A stretch of 64,000 bases of DNA from Jaminaea rosea (taxonomy: Eukaryota; Basidiomycota; Exobasidiomycetes; Microstromatales): the NCBI RefSeq assembly GCF_003144245.1, contig NW_020289976.1:372001-436000 (forward strand). Reading direction: 5' to 3'. The translations under genes and the position numbers were made by a program. Below, one piece after another: positions 17,846-27,948 of the stretch. Below the pieces are notes generated by a model, which did no database searches, had not been told where the DNA came from, and saw only the letters and a list, made by a program, of their open reading frames with translations. Within the stretch, counting starts at the first letter, position 1; each line of letters begins with the position of its first letter.

Positions 17846-20800
17846 CTACCTTTCACTCTCTCGCATCCCTCTTCCCTCCTCTCCAGCACCAGCAGTAGCT
17901 GCAGCCAGGCTTTGCCGCAGGGAGGTGCGAGCGCTGATTGTATGTCCCTTCGTCGCAGAGGAGGGACTGCCTGAGTTGTTCGAGCCGCTGCCGCCTACAA
18001 AGTCGCCCTTGGCAGTGGGAGGACGCCAAGCTGACGGCCCCTTGAGGTGCTGCTGCTGATGCAGGTCCACAACTCGACCCTTTGGCGGTGAGTAACCGGC
18101 AATACTCTGCGCCCTGTGATGGCTCGACTGGCCGCCCTCCTCACTATTCTCATACCCATCCAACAGCCCATCAAACGTCCCCGAGCCCATACCACGCCCT
18201 GCACCTCCTTCTTCACTCTCATCTTCTGCCGTCCTGGCACTATCGCTGCGGGTTAGGATCATCGACCGTCGTGGGTTGCGAGATGGACGTTGTGGGGAAG
18301 GAAGGCCGGGTGAGAAGCCAGGCGTGGCAGTGGTGCCGGAGCTGGCGCGGCGCTCATGATTACGGGGCTGCGAATAGTACCATCCGTCCTCCTGCTTGGC
18401 AGCAATTGGGCTGTCCATCCCCAGACCCACCCTTGAAGTTGCACGCTGCAGATGCCTGAAGGCAGGGGGAGGGGGAGGCATCTCGTCTCGGCTGGTCTTC
18501 ATATTCATGCCTAGGCGAGGCGTCTCACCCCCACGTGCGCTGTCGACGGCCGAGTCGCCGCTCAGGGCGTTGTTGTAGTCGCTGTCACCATCCTCGAGGT
18601 GGTTTCGAGAGTAGGCGACGGGTCCATCGCTCATTGCGTGCATGTTGGACGAGGCGGCAATGGCTGTGGCGACGCTTGGATCGGAGAGCTTAGGCCTGCG
18701 AAGCGGCAAGGTGCCGGCGCGACCGATCGTCGCCGGGCTGTTCCTCTCTTGTTCCCGCTGCTCACGCTCCCTCTCCCTCCTCTGCTTCAAGAAGTCCAAG
18801 CGCTGTCTCGTCGAGGGGAAGCGCTCGTCTGCGGTACTGAGTGGGCCGGGGGAGAGCTCCGAGTAAGAGCGACCGTGTTGCTGACCCTGGTTGCCGCCAG
18901 CGACAGCGCTGTTACGCGGGCGATGCTGCGATTGGTGGGAGCTGATATTCATAGTGGGGCTAGTGCGAGGGTCGTCAGGTGCGATGCCGTTCGCGACGGA
19001 GCTGCCAGCAACACTACTGCTCGCGTTGCCACGATCCCCACTGCGGTAGATGCTGGAGCGTCGGTCGACACTGCCGTAGTCACTGCCTGCTACGCTGCTT
19101 GCTGTGGCTTGGCGAATGTCTCGAGTCTCTCTGCGCAGGCCTGATGTGGGTGCCTGGCTCACACTACCTGCCACGCTACCCGCGCGTCGACTACCTGAAA
19201 TACTGCTCCCATCCATCGTGATCGCTCCTGCACTGCCCAAGGTCGCCCCCCTCCGTAGGGATCCCCCACGCCTCGTCGGGCTCCAATTGTTGACCGTTGT
19301 CGGTGTCCCAGTGCGAGCAGACATCCGCGACTCAGGTCTGTCGTATTCGCCGGCCCCGGCAGCAACGCGCATCGCTCTGGTCCTCTCCCTGTCGGCTCGC
19401 GTGAACGAATGAAGAAGCTCTCCAAGATTGCGCACCTGATTGTCGCTGTATTTCACCAAGGAGCCCACGGCCGAATCCAGGTCCTTGAGTATGGATAGGG
19501 TAGAAGAGGCAGGTCCGCTCGCTGACGAGGCGCCTCCTCCTACAGGTACATCTAGGCTTGCATCAACCTCCGCATCTATCTCGCGCTGGATCACAAATTG
19601 GGCCACGTCCCTCAATCCGGCGTTGAGTGTCGTGACCGTATCAAGGAAGCCTCTGGCCTTCTCGACCAGATCGCCCGACTCTGGGCCGAACAAGCGCGCA
19701 GCAGTGGGTGAGGTGTGGACAGACACATCCGTCCCGCCAAAATTGCGCTCGAAGAGGTCGAAAGCGACAAGGAGATTCCGCTCGTGAGCTGTTGTTGCGC
19801 CTGCGCCTCGTTTGGTTGCGGAGGAGGTTGAGGTGAGGACCGGGCCAGGGGTTACGCCGCGGGAGAAGGTAGAGAAGCGACTGGCTGGACGGTGTGATGT
19901 AGAATGAGCTGCGACGTCTGGCGTGGATGGGAAAGCAGCATGTGATGCATAGCGACGGAGGGGCTCGTGAGAGAGACCGTTGGGGCGGAGCTGCGCTGAG
20001 TCCTCAACACGATGCCGCGGCTCGCTTGACGGGGCATTGGCCCGCTGCTGCTCTGCAAGTAGACGTTGTCGATCCACTTGAGCAGTATGAGCTCGAGGAC
20101 GTGGCGCTGAGCTGATGACAGAGGAGCTGCGTGATGCGGTGGAGATGGCAGAGCCACGGATGTCGATGTCCTCTATCCGAGCTCGCACATCATCTATTGC
20201 GCTGCCCACGGTTGAGGAATGAGCAGCACCGCTACCGCCCTCCTTGTTTGTGCGTGAGGAGAGGGGAACAGCATGCAACGCCTCCTGTCTCAGACGTAGA
20301 GCTCGCACTCGCTCGAGCGCCTCAGGCGGTAGGTCTGGCCTGGCTCGCAGCGTGGGCGACCGCATGCTGTTGTCATCAAATGGGTCGTTGCCTCCGCCGC
20401 CCGAGCTCAGGCGCGAGGAAGGACGCGCTCCAGATGCCGGAGATGCTACGGACATGCCTCTCGCTCGTAGCCCAGCTTCGTGCGGCGACATTTCGAGAAG
20501 ATCTTGCATCCCAAGGCGTGGGGAGAGGCCCATTGTAGTGGCCGCTACTGCTGCTGAAGCGTGCGGGCCACTCGTCGTGCGTGCTCTAGTGGCGGCTGCG
20601 AGGTGGCGTTTCGCAGACGAAGCGTCGACGGATAGCTTTGCGAGGCCCAAGCCGGCCCTTCCCTCGTAGTCGAATGACGGGATGTCGTCTGCTTGCGCAT
20701 CAGAAGCATGTCGTCGTCGATTGCGACTGCGTGACGCAGAGCGAGGACCAGGCGTATCTGCTGCAATGTCCGATGGACGATTGAGGACCGTTTCCTCTGA

Positions 20801-21757
20801 GCCTTGTCTTGTACGCCGATCGGATGGGAAGAACTCGTCGGGGATGGGCTGATGCCTCGACCCGCTGGACGGGAGATAGGGCAGAGTCTGCGATTGAGGT
20901 GACATCGATGCTGTCGCTCGCCGGCTGCCGACTGGCCGATGCGTCCGCTCTGTCTCTGCAGTATCATGTCCGCCGCTGCTTGATAGCTCGGTGGCTCTGC
21001 TGAGTGGGGATGTCACGCGAGGGCCATTACGATAAGTTGTGGTATGTCTCCTCGATGCAGGTCTCGCAGACGACCCTTCGCCGCGATCATCATAATCGTC
21101 GTCCGAGTCTTCGTCGTGCCCTGCTCTGCTGGAGAAGCCTGCACGAGACTGAGCGCGCAATTGATCCATCTCCTGCGCGTGAGCTTCGCTGCGTCGAGAC
21201 TTGGCTGCCACTCCAAGCTGCGAGGGCGGTGAGGGGTGCGACGGGGATGTCATCGTCTGCCTGCGAGGTGTGCTCGAGGTTGGATGGTGATTGGAAGCGG
21301 ACGAAGTGGAGCGAAGGCCCACTTCACTACGACGCCCTAGCCTGGACGAGTTTCTGCCGCTTGACTCCATCTTTGGCGTAGCGAAGACGTCGTTTGCGCG
21401 AAGATGAGGGGTGGACTTGCTGGAACGAGGCCTTTTACTCGATGGACGGCCACGACGGGCGCTGCTGATTGTGACGGGCTGACTTGAAGGAGTCGTGATA
21501 AGCGATTTGAGTTTTCGAGGTGTGAGGTCGCCGTCTTCAAGGCAATAAAAAGTTGGACTTGAGGATTGACGAGGACGAGGACGTTGAGCCTGTTGCTGCA
21601 ACTGGACGTGAGGCTTCGACTTGTCTCTGACCGGGGAACCGCCAGCGGTGAGAATGGTCTGTGACGATCGAAGGACGCACAATGAGGATGACGAGGAAAG
21701 AGGAAGAGAAGAGGAAGGGAGGCGACTTGACTTTGTTGGCGTGTCGCTGTTTTGCAT
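17846..21757 (-). CDS. large disordered protein of unknown function
   Basis: An uninterrupted minus frame reads to 22318, but its first part overlaps RAD9 exons on the other strand. The ATG at 21757 (MQNSDTPTKSSRLPSSS) is the likely start, giving 1303 residues. Most of it is Ser/Arg/Pro/Thr low complexity. An AT-hook-like RRGRPSSKRPRSS lies in the first 120 residues. The only part that looks folded is about residues 650-800 (19360-19800), helical in character: NLLVAFDLFERNFGGTD, then ARGFLDTVTTLNAGLRDVAQ, then DLDSAVGSLVKYSDNQVRN. A short charged coil (LDFLKQRREREREQREQER) occurs near residue 1000. I do not recognise the family. The length of the open frame and the conserved-looking helical core argue that it is real. 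Confidence 0.75.
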   Translation of the reverse strand: MQNSDTPTKSSRLPSSSLPLSSSSSLCVLRSSQTILTAGGSPVRDKSKPHVQLQQQAQRPRPRQSSSPTFYCLEDGDLTPRKLKSLITTPSSQPVTISSARRGRPSSKRPRSSKSTPHLRANDVFATPKMESSGRNSSRLGRRSEVGLRSTSSASNHHPTSSTPRRQTMTSPSHPSPPSQLGVAAKSRRSEAHAQEMDQLRAQSRAGFSSRAGHDEDSDDDYDDRGEGSSARPASRRHTTTYRNGPRVTSPLSRATELSSSGGHDTAETERTHRPVGSRRATASMSPQSQTLPYLPSSGSRHQPIPDEFFPSDRRTRQGSEETVLNRPSDIAADTPGPRSASRSRNRRRHASDAQADDIPSFDYEGRAGLGLAKLSVDASSAKRHLAAATRARTTSGPHASAAVAATTMGLSPRLGMQDLLEMSPHEAGLRARGMSVASPASGARPSSRLSSGGGGNDPFDDNSMRSPTLRARPDLPPEALERVRALRLRQEALHAVPLSSRTNKEGGSGAAHSSTVGSAIDDVRARIEDIDIRGSAISTASRSSSVISSAPRPRAHTAQVDRQRLLAEQQRANAPSSEPRHRVEDSAQLRPNGLSHEPLRRYASHAAFPSTPDVAAHSTSHRPASRFSTFSRGVTPGPVLTSTSSATKRGAGATTAHERNLLVAFDLFERNFGGTDVSVHTSPTAARLFGPESGDLVEKARGFLDTVTTLNAGLRDVAQFVIQREIDAEVDASLDVPVGGGASSASGPASSTLSILKDLDSAVGSLVKYSDNQVRNLGELLHSFTRADRERTRAMRVAAGAGEYDRPESRMSARTGTPTTVNNWSPTRRGGSLRRGATLGSAGAITMDGSSISGSRRAGSVAGSVSQAPTSGLRRETRDIRQATASSVAGSDYGSVDRRSSIYRSGDRGNASSSVAGSSVANGIAPDDPRTSPTMNISSHQSQHRPRNSAVAGGNQGQQHGRSYSELSPGPLSTADERFPSTRQRLDFLKQRREREREQREQERNSPATIGRAGTLPLRRPKLSDPSVATAIAASSNMHAMSDGPVAYSRNHLEDGDSDYNNALSGDSAVDSARGGETPRLGMNMKTSRDEMPPPPPAFRHLQRATSRVGLGMDSPIAAKQEDGWYYSQPRNHERRASSGTTATPGFSPGLPSPQRPSRNPRRSMILTRSDSARTAEDESEEGGAGRGMGSGTFDGLLDGYENSEEGGQSSHHRAQSIAGYSPPKGRVVDLHQQQHLKGPSAWRPPTAKGDFVGGSGSNNSGSPSSATKGHTISARTSLRQSLAAATAGAGEEGRGMRESER

Positions 21758-22160
21758 CCACAGTTCCTCGCGGTACCAAATCTGAAGCCGGTGAGACTTC
21801 AGGTAGCCACGGTCTCGGCGCTTTCTTGCCTGGTCGATGGCAGCGACGACGACGACGACCTCAGGGCTCCGAAGAGACCTGCTGGAGCTACTGGCGCTAG
21901 GAGTAGGCGAATGAGGTGGTCGGGAGGGGGGAAGAGGGGAAGGCTCGAGCTCATGGCCATCGTCGCCTCGGTCTCCCAAGGCTCGCTGCTGCCGCCCCTC
22001 GCCTCGTTCCTCGCTCGCCGGTCGCCTCCACGCCCATGCGGCACGGGACGACGCGTTGGGCGGAAGCCGACAAGATGGTGGTGCGTGCGCTTTCTCTCCT
22101 CCTCGCCGTTCACACCAACTCCAATGCTTCAGCGAACATCGTGATCGTGGGCCCGCCATC
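21758..22160. promoter_or_regulatory. divergent promoter region, unknown protein / RAD9
   Basis: These 403 nt lie between the chosen start of the disordered protein (minus) and RAD9 (plus). Minus-strand reading continues open through it, but the translated sequence is not protein-like. No other feature was seen. Confidence 0.5.
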
Positions 22161-24392
22161 ATGGAGGCTACGATCTCGGCTGACAATGTCAAGAGTGAGA
22201 TGGCGTGACAGGCCAAGGCATCAATCTCGTCTGATGCCAGCCTTCCACCACAATCAGCTCTGCAAAACTGCCTCAGCTGCCTCTCCAAGATCAATGACTC
22301 GATCAACTGGCAGGCCAATGCTCCTCATCCTCAGCAGTCGCAGTCAAGCACGCACAGCTCGCGTGGATCTTTTGTAAGCATGGTCCTCCACCGTCTTACA
22401 TCTGCAATCCAGTCATTCTGAATTTCCCTCCTTCGGGCCGCCCACGCGCTCAGGTTCGGATCTCGGCCATCAATGCCGGCTTCTCCGGTATCTGCGCCAT
22501 AGACCTCGATGAAGCATTCTTCGACTCAATCCGTGTACGCCACCCACAAGGTCAAGTCACCTGCGAGATCAAGGTAAAGCCTTTGCTCACAAGTCTCAAA
22601 GTGGCCACCTCTGGTGGCGGCGGCGGCTTGAACCTCACCGACCGCCGCAAGCTTGAACGCTGCCAGATTAGCATCATCGATGCAGGCGCTGAATGCCGCA
22701 TCGTGGTGCGAGTTCACTACACGCAGGGGGTCGTCAGAACGCAGAAACTGACCTACGAGCAGAAGGCTGCGCAATTCCCATCGGACAGGCCCGGCGATGG
22801 GTCCTTCGTTGCTGTGCATCCTCAGATGGCTTTGACCTGGTTGCACCACTTCTCCGCCATCAGGGGAGCAGAAGTGACAATATGGGCCCACGAAGACAAC
22901 TGTAAGTAATGTCTGAGAGGCAGCAACGATCAGCAGCTCAACACTGGCTCTCACCGGCACAGGCAGCGTCCGAAGCAAGAGCGATGAGTACGCTCCTAGG
23001 GATGGCACCCGCAAAGCCCGCATGACACAAGTAACTCCCGTCCTAGAAGACTTCGCCGTATATCAAGTCAAGCGTGAGGCGTACATCACGTTCAATCTCA
23101 AGGAATTTCGTGCAATTGCTCAGCTTGCCGAGGCCATGAACGAGGTGCTCGAGCTTCGCTTCACGACAGACACTTACCCGCTCTTCATCAACGTCGCGTC
23201 CTCCTCCGACTCCATCTATGCTAACTCGTCGACGCAGTCCATCCCGTCCGTCAGATGCGAGATGGTACTTGCTACTTCGCCGGCACCGCAGAGAGGGATG
23301 GTCGAGGCTGAAACTTCTGCACCGGCTGCGCAATCGTACAGCAATGGGCCAAGGGAACTCACGCCGCAAGCACAGGACGCGGCAAATGAAGTTTCACGAA
23401 GTAAAGACGCAGCAGTGGATGCAGTCCCTCTCGACGAGGGTGCAGACTTCAATGGTGGTCCCAACTCTCAGCCTCCACCAAGCGCAGGCGCAGATCTCCA
23501 ACCGCCGCACGAGTCAACACCACGAGCAGTATCAGCATCAGCGACCGCTGCCCCACTGCGACACCGGGCCTCCTCCCCCCCTCCTCGCCTTCATGCCAGC
23601 GTCCCAGCCCCTCTGCCTTCGCAAGAGGACACAAATAACGGTCTCTTTCTTGGCGGAGCTTTGCCTAGCACTCAGGAGCAGGGTGTCTGCGGAGCCGGAG
23701 AAAGCAGCAGAGCCATGCCGCCTCCCCCTCTCCGGGCAGGTACGCAGCAGCACCGCGCCGCTCGCTCTGAAGCAGCCATCCAGCGCCTTACAAACGTGCA
23801 TCACAGTCGTCGCGAGATCGATTGGGAGACGCAGTCACAGCTTGGTGGATCGAGTCGTACGGGCACCAGAGCGGGGCAAGAGCGAGAGAGAAGAGAGGAG
23901 CAGCAAGGGCATGACGAGACAGAGGACTTCGACTACGGCGGCGTCCTTGATGAGGTCGAGGGTGGCACCGAGAATGGTCACATCCAAGTGCATGGCTCGC
24001 ATCGTCAAGAGCAGGAGGAGGAGGACGCCTCGCGCACAGTCGACGAGACTAATAGGCAACCCAGCGCTCCAATCCAGATTGAGGAGAGAGATGACCCCGG
24101 CAGCTATGAGCAGAGGGAACAAGAGGCAGACGAGTTCCTTCCTGGCAGCGCTGATGAGCTAGAAGAGGAGCTGCCCGCCACGCAGCCGTCGGCGCCGGCG
24201 CCGCAACCGCAGCCACAACTAAGGTCCACGGCTACCTCGCAGAGGGCCAGTGGAATGACTGGTGGAACTGCAGAATCTGGAGGCGCCAAGAGAAAGGGCC
24301 AGGCCGCCGCAAGCTCGTCAGGTGATGAAGAAGAATCACAACAGCAGCAAGGCGGTGGAGGGGAGAAGAGGTTCAAGCCTATGTTCGGGTGA
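22161..24392 (+). CDS. RAD9: Rad9 subunit of the 9-1-1 DNA damage checkpoint clamp
   Basis: Four exons (22161-22194, 22258-22373, 22454-22901, 22963-24392; introns 63, 80 and 61 nt) encode 675 residues. Rad9 forms the PCNA-like ring with Hus1 and Rad1 that activates the ATR checkpoint kinase. The N-terminus reads MEATISADNVKTLQNCLSCL. The splice at 22454 restores VRISAINAGFSG, matching the Rad9 core (LRLSAINSTKTA type), followed by FFDSIRV, CEIKVKPLLTSLK, the second PCNA-like lobe and LRFTTDTYPLFI. From about residue 320 the protein is a disordered tail, as in other Rad9 proteins. This tail holds at least eight SQ/TQ dipeptides (for example PSTQEQ, ETQSQ, PATQP, EESQQ), the consensus of ATM/ATR kinases, and ends in a basic-aromatic peptide (KRFKPMFG). 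The family is Schizosaccharomyces/human-type Rad9, not budding-yeast Rad9. Confidence 0.92.
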
Positions 24393-24691
24393 AGGAGCGG
24401 GTTTGAGCACCGTAACCTCACGACAACCATCGCACCCAAGAATTGAAGAGTCAGTGTCGTCCATAGCAAGCAGGCTATTACGGACCGCTTCGCCCATCTG
24501 ATCCGATAATCCACTGCGTCATTAAAGTCGAGACTGGGGCAAGTGTGCGATTGAAGACCCGGGGTGAGAGGGTGCCCTTTGCTGCAAGCGAACAAAGCAC
24601 GATGAAAGCAGTGCGAGTGCGAACGAATGGTATTGCAAGCCGCTGCCTGCTGCTGCTCGAACAGGATTAGGAGAGAAACTCGAAACGCACC

Positions 24692-27514
24692 TCATGCCAT
24701 CGCGCTCAATTCCCCCTTGACCTCCTCCAACCTCTTCCTCCATCCCTCCTCCTCGCCCAACTTCTTCTTGAGCTCCTTCCTCTCCTCCTCCAATCCCTTC
24801 GGTATGGCTCCCGCGCCTCCGTCCTTGATAACCTCAACATCGTACCCGCCGGCATCGATTCGGACGAGGACGGTATGGTGCTTGAGAAGGGTGAGGCGAG
24901 TAGAGATGGTGAGGAGGGAGATACCGGCAGCTTTGGCCGTGGCGTACATTCCACCTTCTACATCTACTGATACGGCTGATGTGCACTCGTCTAGCACTCC
25001 GAGGGAGGGGCCATGGAAGAGGAGACGAGCGAAATTGACTGTGGGCATCAAGAGGCAAGGAAAAAGGTCAGCTTTGGTTCTGCAGAACAAGACAGGCCTC
25101 TCGCACTCACTTCTTTGCTTCTCCCCTCCAGAAAGGACATCCTTCCACTCCTTCCTCGTCTCGAAGCCTCCCTCTCTACTCGGGAGATACGCGAGGTTGA
25201 CGTCCTTCAAAATAGACATCAACTTCTCATCCGTGCCTCCCTGAGCCCGCCACTGAGGGTAAGTGGTAGGATAGATGACCTGCTCCCTCAATGAACCTGC
25301 AGAGAGGTAAGGGCGTTGAGGAAGGAAGAAGATGTCCTTCTCGGTAGGCTTGCGCATGCTGCCCGACCATACAGGCCAGAGACCAGCAATGACGCGCGCT
25401 ACGGCTGACTTGCCTACGCCGTTCGCTCCAGTGAGGAGTATATGATCTCCAGGCTGCATTGCGAGGGTAAAGTCGCGCACCAGCTCTTCGCCTCCCCTGG
25501 CGGAGCCTGGCGCGGGTGCGACGATGGGTACTTTCTCAAAGTCAAGCAACTTAGCCCCGGACGCAGAGCTGCTCGCCTCAATGACCTTGCCCTTTACATT
25601 ACCCATGTCGTAGAAGGGCTGATCACGTGCAAGGTCCGACGGACGGTCTATGGCCTCGTAGCGATCCTTGTTGAGGAGGTGCAGCGTAGAGATCAGGGTG
25701 TAGACGCGATTCGTGTACCCGGAAAGCTCGGCGAGCTCCTTATAGCTGTACATGAGGCGCGAACCTGCGTCTGCAAGGGAGAGGAGGAGGCGACGATTCG
25801 AGATGTACGACTCCGTCTTGCGGGCGACGCCTTCGTGCGAGCCGGTCGAGCCCTCTGCGCCAGCTTCGGCGGTCTTGCTTGACACGGCCTGAGCCTGCTG
25901 CGGCTTGAGTCCGAAGAGGAAGGGAGAAGCAATGATGACATATCCCGCAGCACTCCAGGCATACTTGAGAACAAAGTCCTCGCACATGTTGAATGCGATG
26001 CGGATCTTGAGGATGGAGCTGATGTGTTTGACCAAGCGGAGGAAGGCTCGATTGAGGATGCCAGCTTCGGTCTTGGCACCGCCGTAGAAGCTGATCTCCT
26101 CTGCGTTGATGATCAGGCGAGAGTGCGCTGCACGGAAGTCTCCTTCGAGCTTGGCTTCCAGGGCTGCGAGTTTGCCAAAGGCTGGGGTGGCCTTGCGGAG
26201 GATCCCTGCAGCCAGGAGGGGAAGATGATGTTCAGTAAGACATTAAGGGGGAGCCCGGCGAGCGTACTCACATCCTGTGACAATGTAGTTGGCAAACAAG
26301 GCAAATTGTCCCTTCCAACCCAAGTTGGACGCGAGCTGGAAGTTGAAGACGATCATGTCCAACACCGGCTTGGAGATGTTCGAATACAGCGCCGCGAGCG
26401 CACTGGAGAATTGCGCCACATCGGCCGTAATGAATTGATCGGCCCCGTTGATCCTTCCATCAAGATTCATGACCTTGTAGAAGTTACGGCCATCGTTGAG
26501 GTACAAGTCGTGGACGTATCGCATCATGCGTGTGCGGAAGGAGATCGCCAGCTTGGTCTGGAGGTAGCGGATCATCGAGTTGGTGTAGGTTGAGGGTACG
26601 GCCAGAAGGAACCAGAGGCCGAGGCCGCGAAGGAAGCCTTTGCCATTTGCTGAGACGAGGTCACGGACTAGGCGACCGTCCAGGCGAGCGACGAGGACGC
26701 TGTACGAGTGTGGGCAGAGGGAAGGTGGTGTCAGCGCGCCGATAAGCATAGCATACAATCAGCCAGACCGCCAATGGCTCACCTCAAGTACGTCCTCAAG
26801 ATGAGGAACGAGGTATGCAAGCAGAAGATGAATCTATACGGGAAGAGAATAGACGACGTCAGCTCCTTCCAATCCCCTCTTGTCCCAATTCCCACATCGA
26901 CTCGACCGTACTCACACCTCCTTGGCGTTGCTTCTCGGCACCATGATTTTGAAGAGGGCTCTCAGCTGCCTGAAGAACTCCTTGTTTACGCCCACCCTTT
27001 TGGCGCTCGCAGCAGCCGCACCCCCTTGAGCTCGTACCGCCTCGACTTCTTGCCTCTTGCGCTCGACGGCGTCCTCTTTGGTCCCTCTGCCCTTACCGCC
27101 ATTAGTGCTACTGTCGGCGCTCCCGTCTCGCTTCTTCTTCTTCGACCCGCCACCACCACCAACAGCGAGCGGCGGCAGCTTCTCAAAGTCTCTGAAGTGG
27201 GCGTCGAATGTGCTCTGCTTCGTCGGGTTGACCCTCACCCTCGAGATTCTCCCTCTATGCGGGACGAGCAGCTCGTACGACCCCTTCGACTCTCCTTGGC
27301 CGGGGACATACACCTCCTCCAGCGCATGATCCATCTCTGCATCACTGAGGGCCGGTCTACGCTGAACTGCCTTTGGCGCAAGGGAGGCTAGACGTTTACG
27401 AGCGAAGAAAAGGAAGAGGATCAGGCCGAGGATGCTAGGCTTGCCGGCTGGGTGGGTTGTAAGCCAGTGGGCGAGGCCTCCCGGTGGAGCAAGCGGCTTG
27501 GATTGCACGGCCAT
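24692..27514 (-). CDS. peroxisomal ABCD-family half-transporter (Pxa1/Pxa2-like)
   Basis: This is a half ABC transporter that imports long-chain acyl-CoA into peroxisomes as a dimer. Exons on the minus strand are 27514-26916, 26833-26783, 26699-26272, 26205-25111 and 25038-24692, giving 839 residues with introns of 82, 83, 66 and 72 nt. The splices recover family sequence, for example FLILRTYLSVLVARLDGR, where the 51-nt second exon joins the third. The ABCD EAA-like segment reads NAEEISFYGGAKTEAGI. The ATP-binding domain has Walker A GANGVGKSA, Q-loop FFLPQRPYLSAG, signature LSGGEKQR and Walker B LGVLDECTSA. A Gly/Lys-rich insertion (GGGGGSKKKKRDG) lies in the N-terminal cytosolic part. An ATG at 27706 could add 64 residues. 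Whether it is the Pxa1 or Pxa2 partner cannot be told here. It is convergent with RAD9. Confidence 0.92.
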
Positions 27515-27948
27515 GGCGGAGACGATGGGAGAGCAAGAGCCAGCGGTCGCGGTGAGGAGCAAGGAGAGGATGCGAGTCTTCGCCTGTCGCTTGTCGGATA
27601 GTTGCGAGGTGGTGGAGATGGATGTGAGATTGGAGGATAAAGTGATATTCAGGGTCTCGCATTCGTATTGGCATTCATCGCCCTCAACTTGAGTCGGCCT
27701 GGCCATCTGTCAGTCAGTCAGCGTGGCCGTGCTCCTCTGATGCTGCGCCGCGTCCGCGTGCCCCGGCTTCATCGTCTGCCGAAGCCGGTCCTCAGCCTGC
27801 GCCGTGTGAGAGGACAAAAGGCGGGGTCCGCGAGGCAAGGTCGAGAACCAAAATAGAGACGCAGTGGACCTCGTACGACACAACACGACTCAGGCGTTTT
27901 ATAGCAATGGATATGGACATAACGGTCGTGGAGAATGCAGGGTACAAC
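27515..27948. other. spacer upstream of the ABCD transporter
   Basis: This 434-nt gap lies between two minus-strand genes. It holds the promoter and 5' UTR of the ABCD transporter, whose frame is open up to 27706, and the 3' end of the USP-domain gene. No repeat or RNA gene was seen. Confidence 0.5.

Noticed and set aside
21758-22318. N-terminal extension of the large unknown protein
   Set aside because: The frame overlaps RAD9 exons 1-2 on the opposite strand and its translation is not protein-like. The ATG at 21757 was chosen instead.
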